Source: Treponema sp. UBA3819 (GTDB lineage: Bacteria > Spirochaetota > Spirochaetia > Treponematales > Treponemataceae). From it: a stretch of 29,236 nt of DNA. The notes below the pieces were generated by a model. It saw nothing but the letters and a program-made list of their open reading frames with translations. It had not been told where the DNA came from and searched no databases. Shown piece after piece: positions 15,936 to 23,686 of the stretch. Positions within the stretch are counted from its first letter, which is position 1, and every line of letters starts with the position of its first letter. The stretch lies in contig DFDV01000045.1 in the NCBI GenBank assembly GCA_002369025.1, forward strand, positions 1 through 29,236, in the 5' to 3' direction. The position numbers were made by a program, and so were the translations under genes.

Positions 15936-16704
15936 AGACATGCGTGACAATCGATACAACCATGTACACAAGCAAGGTGATAAACAGGCATAAAAACACA
16001 ATTGCACCTATCAAAGTCCACTTCTGGGCACGAACTTCTGTGCTTTCAAGATTTTTTTGAGATGAGTTCAGATTATACTCCAACAATTGCAATTCAAGCG
16101 ATAGTTTCTTCATATTTTTATTGTATGAAGAATTCAGCCAAATCCAGACAACCGCAAACACAATTCCGAGAAGGAGAATGACCACAGCCAAAATATTCTT
16201 CAAAATCTCCGGGATATTTCCCGCAATGCTGAATACGGTAAAAAACGAAGTAAAACACAGCGTAACATACGCCCAATAATGCCCGCTTATCGAAGCAAAG
16301 TATTCTCTTTTTTCCATCATTTGTTTACGTTTTTGTTCATAAACTGATTCAGGCGATTGTGCTGTCCGCCCGTTTTCTTTCCGATACTCGATATTATTTT
16401 CAGCGAAGAATTTTTTTGTTTCTGTTTCAATTTGACCGCCGATATGTTCCTCTTCTACAAATTCCTTGAATCTGCACAAAGAGTTTATTCCAGTGCGTTT
16501 GCCTCCATTGCCATATTCTTCCTCTGCGCCACCTGTGTCGTACTTACGGATAAGTTCATCAATCGAGTTGACGAATTGCAAATCATTCAGATTCTCGCGT
16601 TCAGCAATTCTTTTCACGAATGATTTGTAACTGCGTGCTGTATTTTCCGAGTACCCCTTCTTTTGTGATAAATACATGCAAAATTGCTCTTTTAAGTCTT
16701 GCAT
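15934..16704 (-). CDS. Integrase-N-terminal-like segment fused to three membrane helices, function unknown
   Basis: 256 residues from the ATG at 16704, chosen because GGAGG lies six bases upstream; the in-frame ATG at 16722 overlaps that site. Residues 1-90 ('FCMYLSQKKGYSENTARSYKS', later 'GINSLCRFKEFVEEE') resemble the SAM-like core-binding domain of tyrosine recombinases and of some restriction enzymes, but no recombinase catalytic domain follows. Instead there are a charged linker, helices at about 144-163 and 168-190, a heptad-like stretch (195-222) and a third helix (229-252). The combination suggests a cytoplasmic DNA- or protein-binding module tethered to the membrane. It sits between a decayed AbiE locus and surface-protein genes, in A/T-rich DNA. 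It may be an accessory or defence gene, but that is inference; I do not recognise the family. Confidence 0.7.
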   Translation of the reverse strand: MQDLKEQFCMYLSQKKGYSENTARSYKSFVKRIAERENLNDLQFVNSIDELIRKYDTGGAEEEYGNGGKRTGINSLCRFKEFVEEEHIGGQIETETKKFFAENNIEYRKENGRTAQSPESVYEQKRKQMMEKREYFASISGHYWAYVTLCFTSFFTVFSIAGNIPEILKNILAVVILLLGIVFAVVWIWLNSSYNKNMKKLSLELQLLEYNLNSSQKNLESTEVRAQKWTLIGAIVFLCLFITLLVYMVVSIVTHV

Positions 16705-16769
16705 CTTTTTGCCTCCATGCATGTCATGTTCTTTTCTGGGTAGAATTAGTTATATGTGTATTTTGTTAT

Positions 16770-19658
16770 TCAACGTGTAGAGTACCCATCTTTATACCAA
16801 TACCAGTTATTCTTTTCCTTTACTAATAATTCTGCATTTTTCATGCTATCACCGACATAAGTAGAAAAATTTGGAGAATAATAGCCATAAGCAGAACAAA
16901 ACCACTTTGAACTTGAATCTTCAAAAACAACGGTCTTTAAATTCTCACAACCTTTAAAAACATCAGGTTCCATCCTTACCAAGGAAGCCGGAATTTTCAA
17001 AGTTGCAAGTCTTTTGCAATACTGAAACGCACCTTTTCCTATACTTTCCAGAGAAGAAGGTAAGACTATGTTGCTAAATTGATTGCCATTAAATGCATAG
17101 TCATCAATTTGTGTTACAGAACTTGGTAAAACGATAGAATTTAGATTCGTACTTGCAATAGCATACTTTCCTATTCTTGTTACCCCGTCTGGAATACATA
17201 AAGACGTAACAGTTGTCCCTTGAAATGCGTATTCATCAATATATTCCAAACTTTTCGGCAATATCACAGAAGCAAGAAAAGTACATGTATAAAATGCATA
17301 ACTGCCAAGATGAGCAAGTCCAACACTCGAAAAATCAAGGCTTACCAGAGATTCTTTTGATTTAATTGCCGAACTTAATTCAGTATCAGTTAATACAACA
17401 TATTCCAGCAGGTTATTTCCCTGATACTCTGTTACTTTTTTATAAGTCCTTGTAAGTTTTACATTTTCCGGAACATCTACAACCTTCACGAGCATTTCTC
17501 CGCTTCTACCCGTAAGCGCTTTACATGCATCCGCATAAGTGAACACTCGCACCGTATGAAGCAGATATGTATTTACCGTTTTTCCATCTTCAGCCGTTAC
17601 TGACAATGTAATATCCTGCTGCGTACTGTCGAATGCTTTTATCTGGAGATTCGAACTATTATTGCTCAAAGTAACTTTTGCTTTGGCGCTTTTAGGAATT
17701 GCAATAATTGTAAACGATGCATCGACATTAGCAGAAGCCCCGATAGCCTGATACTCGATATAATACTCGTGCGTATTCACATTCGCAGTTATTTCATTTC
17801 TATCATTTACATTATCATAAACTGTTACGCTGTTTCCATAAAAGAACAACGATGACAATTCTGCATTTCTGCTTTGCTTTAGCGCATACAAAACTTTATT
17901 GCCGTAAGAACCTTTCTTAATTCTTGTTACAGGTTCATCAGAAAAATTTGCATTTTCATGCCATTCTCCATAATTATTATCTTCAAATACAGGCGGAATT
18001 AATTCAAAAGTCTCCGTCTCCACGGTATACGAAGTTGGATTTGCCTTTTCAAGCGTTCCACCGTTCAGCACATAGTCAATTGAATAAGTAATCAGCTCCC
18101 ACTTCGCATACAAAGCCTTCGCCCCATATGAGCCTTTTGCAATCTGCGTAACCCGCTCGCCAGTGCAAGCCGCATTCTCATACCAGCCGCCAAACGAATA
18201 TCCGTTGCGGGAAGCATCCGAGAGCGTACAAGTTGCAGTCTCTATCGTATAAGCAGTAGGATTTGCACCGTTGTTTTTGCCGCCGTTCAGATTGTAGGAA
18301 ATCGCATATTCTGTCGGAGTCCATTTGGCGTGCAGTTTTTTGTTTCCGACCGAACCCTTTTCTATTTCCGTACAGTTTCGCCCGGAAAAATCCGCTTTCT
18401 CATACCAACCGCCAAAGGTATAGCCTGTCTTTGCCGGCGAATTGAGCTGAAACGATTCTGTCTCTACCGTGTAACTCGTGGAATTTCTTGCGTCATTCGT
18501 TCCGCCGTTCAGCACATACTCAATCGAATAGACAATCAGCTTCCATTTTGCGTAATAAGTCTTGTCCTCATTTGCATTTTCAGGAATTTCAGCAACCGCA
18601 TTTCCAGAGAAGTTTGCATTGTCGTACCAGCCCAGAAATTGACATCCGGTTCTGCCTGGTTCGTGCAATTGAATCGCGTTGTTTCCCTTGTCAAACCCAT
18701 CTGGATTTTCTGAATGATTGTAGCCACCGTTCAGTTCATAGGTCACAATATAGTCGTAGTGATTCCATCTTGCGTAAAGAGTCGTGTTTTTGCTCGGATA
18801 AAACGGGAAACTTACTTTTGTTGATGGCGCAAAATCAGGGCTTGTATACCAGCCGCCAAAACTTAAGCCCGTCTTTATAGGCTCGGGGCGACGCTCGATG
18901 CACCAGGTATGCAAGGTTTCAAAGCCCGTACCGCCATTCGATTCAAAAGTCACTGTGTAATTTCTTTCCCATCGTGCATACAAAGTCATGCTCTGGCTCA
19001 GCTCAAGCGGAAACGAGACGATTTCGGTCAGTTCCTCATCAGAATACCAGGCGACAAGCGTAAAACCCGCCCGCTCCGAAACAGGGGAGACTTTCAGTGC
19101 GGTCGTCTTTTTTGGAAAGATTACAGTTCCGCCGTTTGTGACGAATGTGACGGCAAAAACAGGAATCCATTTTGCATACAGCGTCACAGGCGAAGTCACC
19201 TGATATGGAAAACTAACTGGGCTTCCGCTAAATCCTGCATTCGTGTACCAGCCTGACACCTCAAATCCGTCACGCATCGTTATCGGCGGGCTTTCCAAAA
19301 GACAGGTTTCTACGCTGTTTGTTCCGTTCACCGCAGTTCCGCCGTTCGTCTCAAAAGTCACGCGATAATTCCGCTTCCATTTTGCATACAAGGTGGTGTT
19401 TCCATCTATTTTGAACGGAAATGACAGTACTTTCACCGTCAGAAGGGCATCACAATACCAGCCATCAAAAGTATAGCCCGCCTTTTCCGTCACAGGGAAT
19501 TTTTCTATGCAGTCAGCATGATACGAATCAACAGCAGTTCCGCCGTTCGTCTCAAAACTGACCTTGTACAATTTTGTCGCCTCAATAAAAAGCGTATTGT
19601 CACAGGAAACAAAAAGAAACGCCAACGCAAAAGAAACTAAAACAAAATATCGCTTCAT
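16770..19658 (-). CDS. BspA-like lipoprotein with InlB B-repeats and leucine-rich repeats
   Basis: 962 residues. The N-terminus (MKRYFVLVSFALAFLFVSC-D) is a lipoprotein signal with Cys19. Residues about 30-595 hold eight tandem Listeria-Bacteroides (InlB B-type, Flg_new) repeats of 65-75 residues, each with 'V-FETNGGT', 'GYTFDGWY' and 'TLYAKW' elements; the eighth is degenerate. Residues about 596-710 resemble a cadherin-like beta-sandwich ('ITLSVTAEDGKTVNTYLLHT'). Residues about 770-920 are LRR_5/BspA-type repeats ('LPSSVTQIDDYAFNGNQ', 'IPDGVTRIGKYAIASTN'). BspA-like proteins of oral treponemes and Bacteroidetes bind host matrix and other bacteria, so an exposed adhesin is likely. GGGGGA lies before the ATG, which is 15 bases after the stop of the CsgG-like barrel gene, so the two form an operon. 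Confidence 0.9.
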   Translation of the reverse strand: MKRYFVLVSFALAFLFVSCDNTLFIEATKLYKVSFETNGGTAVDSYHADCIEKFPVTEKAGYTFDGWYCDALLTVKVLSFPFKIDGNTTLYAKWKRNYRVTFETNGGTAVNGTNSVETCLLESPPITMRDGFEVSGWYTNAGFSGSPVSFPYQVTSPVTLYAKWIPVFAVTFVTNGGTVIFPKKTTALKVSPVSERAGFTLVAWYSDEELTEIVSFPLELSQSMTLYARWERNYTVTFESNGGTGFETLHTWCIERRPEPIKTGLSFGGWYTSPDFAPSTKVSFPFYPSKNTTLYARWNHYDYIVTYELNGGYNHSENPDGFDKGNNAIQLHEPGRTGCQFLGWYDNANFSGNAVAEIPENANEDKTYYAKWKLIVYSIEYVLNGGTNDARNSTSYTVETESFQLNSPAKTGYTFGGWYEKADFSGRNCTEIEKGSVGNKKLHAKWTPTEYAISYNLNGGKNNGANPTAYTIETATCTLSDASRNGYSFGGWYENAACTGERVTQIAKGSYGAKALYAKWELITYSIDYVLNGGTLEKANPTSYTVETETFELIPPVFEDNNYGEWHENANFSDEPVTRIKKGSYGNKVLYALKQSRNAELSSLFFYGNSVTVYDNVNDRNEITANVNTHEYYIEYQAIGASANVDASFTIIAIPKSAKAKVTLSNNSSNLQIKAFDSTQQDITLSVTAEDGKTVNTYLLHTVRVFTYADACKALTGRSGEMLVKVVDVPENVKLTRTYKKVTEYQGNNLLEYVVLTDTELSSAIKSKESLVSLDFSSVGLAHLGSYAFYTCTFLASVILPKSLEYIDEYAFQGTTVTSLCIPDGVTRIGKYAIASTNLNSIVLPSSVTQIDDYAFNGNQFSNIVLPSSLESIGKGAFQYCKRLATLKIPASLVRMEPDVFKGCENLKTVVFEDSSSKWFCSAYGYYSPNFSTYVGDSMKNAELLVKEKNNWYWYKDGYSTR

Positions 19659-19673
19659 ACTATCCCCCTTAAC

Positions 19674-20654
19674 CTAGAATCTGAATCCGGCAGTCACTCC
19701 CGCACCAAAAATGTATGGATAGCCGCCACGCACATACGGTTCAACACAAAGGCTTCCATGCACAAAACGGAATCCGACCACTCCGCCCGCACTTGGGACT
19801 ACCCGAAGCGCAGAATTCACTAAAAGAAAATCGCCGCCGCCCTGGCCTTCTACAAACAAACCTGCACCCGGCTCACCCGAAGGCGATACTGCATACCAGC
19901 GTAAAAAAGCAAGCGGCTCTATGGCAAAAACCGTGTTCTCTTTTTCAACCACATCGTAACTAGCCATGGATTTTACGCCCAAAGAAACACGACGCGACAG
20001 ACTGTAGTCAAAAGAAATGCCAACTGCGGGCGCAATGTGGGAAATGGAATGTTTGTTTGCTTCCAGCATAAAACCGATTGAAGATTTGTAGATTTTCGAG
20101 GCACGATGAAGAAGCTGCTCAGTTTTTGCGGAGCGGGACACATCGTATTTTTTAAGGAGCGCATACGCACCCGTCTCCACTTCCAGCACCCGCACCTGAA
20201 GGACATAGGCGTTCTCCAGTTCGGAAAATGAGCCGAAGACGATTTTCTGTGCACCAAGCCGCTCGCAGATGGAAAGTGCCGTCTCATCGCTCACTGCCCC
20301 GGACATCTGGTAGTCCAATTCGGCATTAACTTTGTCCATGTGTTTGCGCGTCACAATGCGCACATCGGAATTCTGGGAGATATGCTCTAGGAGGCATTCC
20401 TGTATGTACCGCCCCATTTCTTTTTCTTCACTAGAAAAATCGAGGATTGCGATAATCTCACGATGAACGCATCGGCTAACTATATCGGTACTTGCCGTTA
20501 AAAGCGATTCATCAAGGGATTGCCGCGCAAAGGAAGGTGCGACTGCAACCAGCGCAAAAAAACATGCTAAAAGGAGACACTTAAAAAGTACCCCCCCCCT
20601 AAACATTCGTATAGATAAAACTGTAAAAGCAGAACAAAAACGCATGTGTTTCAT
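19674..20654 (-). CDS. CsgG-like periplasmic domain fused to an outer-membrane beta-barrel; poly-G tract in the N-terminus
   Basis: 326 residues from the ATG at 20654. A signal segment (hydrophobic 'LFKCLLLACFFALVAVAP', cut near SFA) is followed by a CsgG/LpoB-like domain of about 120 residues ('REIIAILDFSSEE', 'VRIVTRKHMDKVNAELDYQ', 'LGAQKIVFGSFSE'), then about 120 residues of alternating hydrophobic strands ending 'GAGVTAGFRF', with the C-terminal Phe of outer-membrane barrels. The start fits a promoter (GTGACA-17-TACACT) whose -10 ends seven bases upstream. An ATG at 20606, just before nine consecutive G, gives a shorter, more typical signal peptide. Adding or losing one G stops translation within about ten codons, so the gene is a phase-variation candidate. 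It precedes the BspA-like gene in one operon. Confidence 0.75.
   Translation of the reverse strand: MKHMRFCSAFTVLSIRMFRGGVLFKCLLLACFFALVAVAPSFARQSLDESLLTASTDIVSRCVHREIIAILDFSSEEKEMGRYIQECLLEHISQNSDVRIVTRKHMDKVNAELDYQMSGAVSDETALSICERLGAQKIVFGSFSELENAYVLQVRVLEVETGAYALLKKYDVSRSAKTEQLLHRASKIYKSSIGFMLEANKHSISHIAPAVGISFDYSLSRRVSLGVKSMASYDVVEKENTVFAIEPLAFLRWYAVSPSGEPGAGLFVEGQGGGDFLLVNSALRVVPSAGGVVGFRFVHGSLCVEPYVRGGYPYIFGAGVTAGFRF
20591..20599 (-). repeat. Nine-base poly-G tract (C on the plus strand) in coding sequence
   Basis: On the coding strand it reads ATG TTT A, then nine G, then TACTTTTTAAG. Nine keeps the barrel gene open; ten gives a TAA three codons after the tract and eight gives a TAG seven codons after the tract. 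It is the longest G/C homopolymer I noticed in the window. Confidence 0.95.
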
Positions 20655-20661
20655 ACTGTAT

Positions 20662-20690
20662 AGTGTAACACACTCCGCCCAGTTTGTCAC
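20662..20690 (-). promoter_or_regulatory. Promoter of the CsgG-like barrel / BspA-like operon
   Basis: On the minus strand GTGACA (20690-20685), a 17-base spacer and TACACT (20667-20662), with a TGT extension before the -10. Seven bases separate it from the ATG at 20654, so a leaderless start is likely. Confidence 0.6.
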
Positions 20691-20696
20691 ACGCCC

Positions 20697-22034
20697 CTAT
20701 CTGAGTGCGCCAAACTGCTGCATCATCTTTGCCTGCATTCCTTTGTTGCGGGCAAGTTTTTTCATTGTGAGCTTGGTCTTTTCAAACTGTTTAATCAATT
20801 TGTTCACTTCGGCGACACTCGTTCCGCTGCCTTTTGCAATTCTCTTGCGGCGGCTGGGACCGATAATCAAGTGATTGGCGCGCTCTTTTTTGGTCATGGA
20901 AAGAATAATCGCTTCCTGATGTTTCATGCCGTCCAAATCAACTTTGCTCTCGTCAATCTGACCTGACAATCCAGGAATCATTTCCATAATTGACTGCATA
21001 CTGCCCATCTTTTTGACGCGCTGGAACTGCTCAAGCATGTCGTCCAAGGTGAACTCATTGCGCGCCATCTTTTTTTCAAGACGCTGCGCTTCTTCAATTT
21101 CAACGGTTTCCTGCGCTTTTTCTACGAGGGAGACGATATCGCCCATGCCCAAGATGCGGCTTGCGATGCGGTCCGGATGGAAGGGCTCAAAATCCTCAGT
21201 TTTTTCACCAGTACCAATAAAGAGAATAGGCTTCTGGGTAATCGTCTTAAGGGAGAGAGCCGCACCACCACGGGCATCAGAGTCAAATTTTGTAAGGATA
21301 ACGCCAGTCAGGCCCAGCTGCTCATCAAAAGACTTTGCAATATCAACGGCATTCTGACCGGTCATTGCATCGGCAACCAGAATGGTCTCTACAGGATCAA
21401 GGGCTTTCTTTACGTCAACCAGTTCCGCCATCATGGCTTCATCAATCTGCAGACGACCAGCCGTATCTACGATAATTGTATCCAGACCATTTTTGCGGGC
21501 ATAATCCAGAGCATTTTTTGAAACCTTTACGGCATCCTTTGCTCCGTCCTCCGAGTAGACGGGAACATTGATTTTTGCACCTAACTGCTTTAACTGCTCA
21601 ACTGCGGCAGGACGGACCAGATCGCAGGCAACCAGAAGGGGACGACGACCATTTTTTACCAGTCTTGCGGCCAGTTTGTGGGCGGCTGTCGTTTTACCGG
21701 CACCCTGCAGACCCAGCAAAAGCACCACAGACTGAACGTCCGGATTTTTGAGCTGTAAATCGACCTTTTCATCGCCCAAAAGTTTTACGATACGGTCATA
21801 GATGATTTTTACGAATTGCTGACCGGGATCTACGGCGCGCAGAACTTTTTCGCCCTTAGCCTCTTCTACCGTGGCATTTACAAAGCGGCGCACAACGCGC
21901 AGGTTCACGTCCGCTTCAAGCAGGGCCATTTTTATCTGCTCTACGGTTTCCTCAATATTTTTTTCAGTAATCGTAGATTTTCCGCTGACAGTGCGGACAA
22001 TGTCACTGAATGTGTTGGTCAGTTTTTCAAGCAT
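20697..22034 (-). CDS. ffh: Signal recognition particle GTPase
   Basis: 445 residues, usual Ffh length. After the four-helix N domain the G domain carries the P-loop GLQGAGKTT (108-116), 'DLVRPAAVEQL' (138-148), DTAGR (190-194) and TKFD (248-251). The C-terminal M domain is methionine-rich and contains the SRP-RNA-binding 'SRRKRIAKGSG' region near residue 400. Ffh with 4.5S RNA binds signal sequences as they leave the ribosome and hands them to FtsY. AAGGAAA lies before the ATG. It follows gpsA by 23 bases and probably shares the ndk promoter. No 4.5S RNA gene is visible in the window. Confidence 0.98.
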   Translation of the reverse strand: MLEKLTNTFSDIVRTVSGKSTITEKNIEETVEQIKMALLEADVNLRVVRRFVNATVEEAKGEKVLRAVDPGQQFVKIIYDRIVKLLGDEKVDLQLKNPDVQSVVLLLGLQGAGKTTAAHKLAARLVKNGRRPLLVACDLVRPAAVEQLKQLGAKINVPVYSEDGAKDAVKVSKNALDYARKNGLDTIIVDTAGRLQIDEAMMAELVDVKKALDPVETILVADAMTGQNAVDIAKSFDEQLGLTGVILTKFDSDARGGAALSLKTITQKPILFIGTGEKTEDFEPFHPDRIASRILGMGDIVSLVEKAQETVEIEEAQRLEKKMARNEFTLDDMLEQFQRVKKMGSMQSIMEMIPGLSGQIDESKVDLDGMKHQEAIILSMTKKERANHLIIGPSRRKRIAKGSGTSVAEVNKLIKQFEKTKLTMKKLARNKGMQAKMMQQFGALR

Positions 22035-22057
22035 GTGTATTTCCTTTTTTTATCAGT

Positions 22058-23116
22058 TTAGTTGCTTCCCTGGGGCAGCAGTTCGTGCAGGAAGTCCATG
22101 GGCGCAATTTCCTTGTTCAGGATGCGGTAAAGGCCTTCGCAAATCAGCAGATGCAGTCCGTGTTTTTCTGCAATCTGATGGACGAATTTACAGGCGACCG
22201 CACCTTCTGAAAGATATCCAACTTCCGAAATGCGGTTAATCAGGTCGTCCAGGTTCTTAAAACGGGAAAGCAAATCAGTTTTGATTATATCCTGACCGAA
22301 GCGGCGGTTGCGTCCGTATTTTGAGCGGCAGGTTACGTCAAGGTCGCCTACGCCCGCAATTGATGTAAAGGTTTCTGCATGAGTAGCCCCCATTGCAAAT
22401 CCCAGTGCCTGAATTTCATTTAAGCCAGCCGCAAGCAGAAGAGACTCTGCGTTGTCGCCAAAGATGTCTGAATGTTCGGCAACTGCGTCCAGAGAACCGT
22501 AGACAACAGCGATAACATTCTTTGCGGCCGCACAAATCTGCACGCCTACTACATCCAGGCTGGAATATGCCATCAGGCCCGGTACACGCAGCAGTTCACG
22601 GAAACGAATTGAATTTTTCGGGTTTTCGCTTGCCGCAATCAGACCGGTAAGTTTACCCATGGCAACTTCTTCTGCATGGCTGGGACCTGAAATGTATACG
22701 AGAGAGCCCTTGTAGCTTTCGGGCAGGGCAGTTTCCAGTGTTTCCAGAATCAGTTTTGGGCCGTCCGGAGAAGCGACAAATCCTTTTGTAAGGACACCAA
22801 TTGTAGTAGAGCCGTCCTGAATACTCGGCACATCAATAAACTGCTGTACAGTGCTTACCAGATAGAGAGAGGGACTGGCAAGAATCAAAAATTCCTTGTC
22901 AGAAGCAACATGGCGGATATCTGTAGAAGCCGTAAGATTTTCTGAAAGAGGAAATCCCGGCAGATAGCGTTTGTTTTCGTGTTCATTATTGATTGCGTCC
23001 ACAACATCCTGTTCACGAGCCCACACTTCTACCTTGTGACCACCGCGAGCCAGTGCCTGTGCCAGACCTGAACCCCATGCTCCTGCGCCAATTACACCAA
23101 CATTCTTAACATGCAT
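22058..23116 (-). CDS. gpsA: Glycerol-3-phosphate dehydrogenase, NAD(P)-dependent
   Basis: 352 residues from the ATG at 23116, preceded by AGGGA; the longer open frame upstream overlaps ndk and is not used. The N-terminus has the dinucleotide-binding GAGAWG (10-15) in 'VGVIGAGAWGSGLAQAL'. 'GVLTKGF', 'SGPSHAEEVA' and 'ICAAAKNVIAVVYG', with its conserved lysine, form the active-site region. The enzyme makes sn-glycerol-3-phosphate from dihydroxyacetone phosphate for phospholipid synthesis in the cytoplasm. It lies 22 bases after ndk and 23 bases before ffh, all on one strand, so it is likely cotranscribed with both. Confidence 0.96.
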   Translation of the reverse strand: MHVKNVGVIGAGAWGSGLAQALARGGHKVEVWAREQDVVDAINNEHENKRYLPGFPLSENLTASTDIRHVASDKEFLILASPSLYLVSTVQQFIDVPSIQDGSTTIGVLTKGFVASPDGPKLILETLETALPESYKGSLVYISGPSHAEEVAMGKLTGLIAASENPKNSIRFRELLRVPGLMAYSSLDVVGVQICAAAKNVIAVVYGSLDAVAEHSDIFGDNAESLLLAAGLNEIQALGFAMGATHAETFTSIAGVGDLDVTCRSKYGRNRRFGQDIIKTDLLSRFKNLDDLINRISEVGYLSEGAVACKFVHQIAEKHGLHLLICEGLYRILNKEIAPMDFLHELLPQGSN

Positions 23117-23138
23117 CGTTATCCCTACCCCTAACGAA

Positions 23139-23585
23139 TTAATACCAGAGGGAACTTTCGTCCTTCCAGTCGATAAGCTCTTCCTGTTTAAAAAATAAAT
23201 TGATTTCACGCTCTGCGCTCTCATCACTGTCAGAAGCGTGGATGATATTATGATTTGTATGTGAACAGAAATCTCCGCGGATAGTTCCGGGAGCTGCTTC
23301 ACTGGGCTTTGTAGCACCAACCACTTTGCGCACCAGCGTTACGCAGTCATCACCCTGCCATACCATAGCAACCACAGGACCACTGGTAATATAAGAAACC
23401 AGCGAATCATAAAAATCCTTTCCCTTGTGCTCGGCATAATGCTTTGCCGCAAGTTCCGGAGAAATCTGCATGAGTTTGAGGCCCACCAGTTTAAGACCTT
23501 TATTTTCCAGGCGCGTAATAACCTGACCCACCAGTCTGCGGTTCAGGACACCCGGCTTACACATTGTAAAACATCTCGTAGCCAT
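23139..23585 (-). CDS. ndk: Nucleoside diphosphate kinase
   Basis: 148 residues from the ATG at 23585. The phosphate-binding lysine is in 'TMCKPGVLNRRLVGQ' (Lys10), and the phosphorylated histidine is His116 in 'NIIHASDSDESAEREI'. The enzyme balances nucleoside triphosphates by a ping-pong mechanism. The usual N-terminal 'T--MIKPDA' reads 'CFTMCKPGV', a treponemal-looking variant. A promoter (TTGTCA-17-TATACT) ends six bases before the ATG and no Shine-Dalgarno is present, so the mRNA is predicted to be leaderless; a GTG at 23603 would lie upstream of the transcript start. First gene of the ndk-gpsA-ffh unit. Confidence 0.95.
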   Translation of the reverse strand: MATRCFTMCKPGVLNRRLVGQVITRLENKGLKLVGLKLMQISPELAAKHYAEHKGKDFYDSLVSYITSGPVVAMVWQGDDCVTLVRKVVGATKPSEAAPGTIRGDFCSHTNHNIIHASDSDESAEREINLFFKQEELIDWKDESSLWY

Positions 23586-23591
23586 TCTAAG

Positions 23592-23620
23592 AGTATAACG
23601 CACAATTCAGAATTTGACAA
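23592..23620 (-). promoter_or_regulatory. Promoter of the ndk-gpsA-ffh unit, predicted leaderless
   Basis: On the minus strand TTGTCA (23620-23615), a 17-base spacer and TATACT (23597-23592) are followed by CTTAGA and the ATG at 23585. It is the best-matched of the six promoters with this spacing. Confidence 0.7.
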
Positions 23621-23686
23621 CATACCAGAGGCAGAAGACCCGGGGGCAGACTATCGCATATTCTGTCCACCGGGAGTCTTTCTCTG

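Noticed and set aside
18000..19600. Repeated DNA in the BspA-like gene considered as CRISPR or tandem-repeat array
   Set aside because: The repetition is at protein level (B-repeats of 65-75 residues) with diverged DNA and no spacer structure.
15174..20690. Whole stretch as one integrative element
   Set aside because: No integrase, transposase, tRNA target or matching att-like ends could be found; only composition and content look accessory.
23117..23320. N-terminal extension of gpsA
   Set aside because: Overlaps ndk in another frame; the internal ATG at 23116 has an AGGGA site and directly begins the Rossmann motif.
23604..23686. Possible terminator after miaB (CCCGG / CCGGG arms)
   Set aside because: Long irregular loop and no T-run; the ndk promoter overlaps part of the region.
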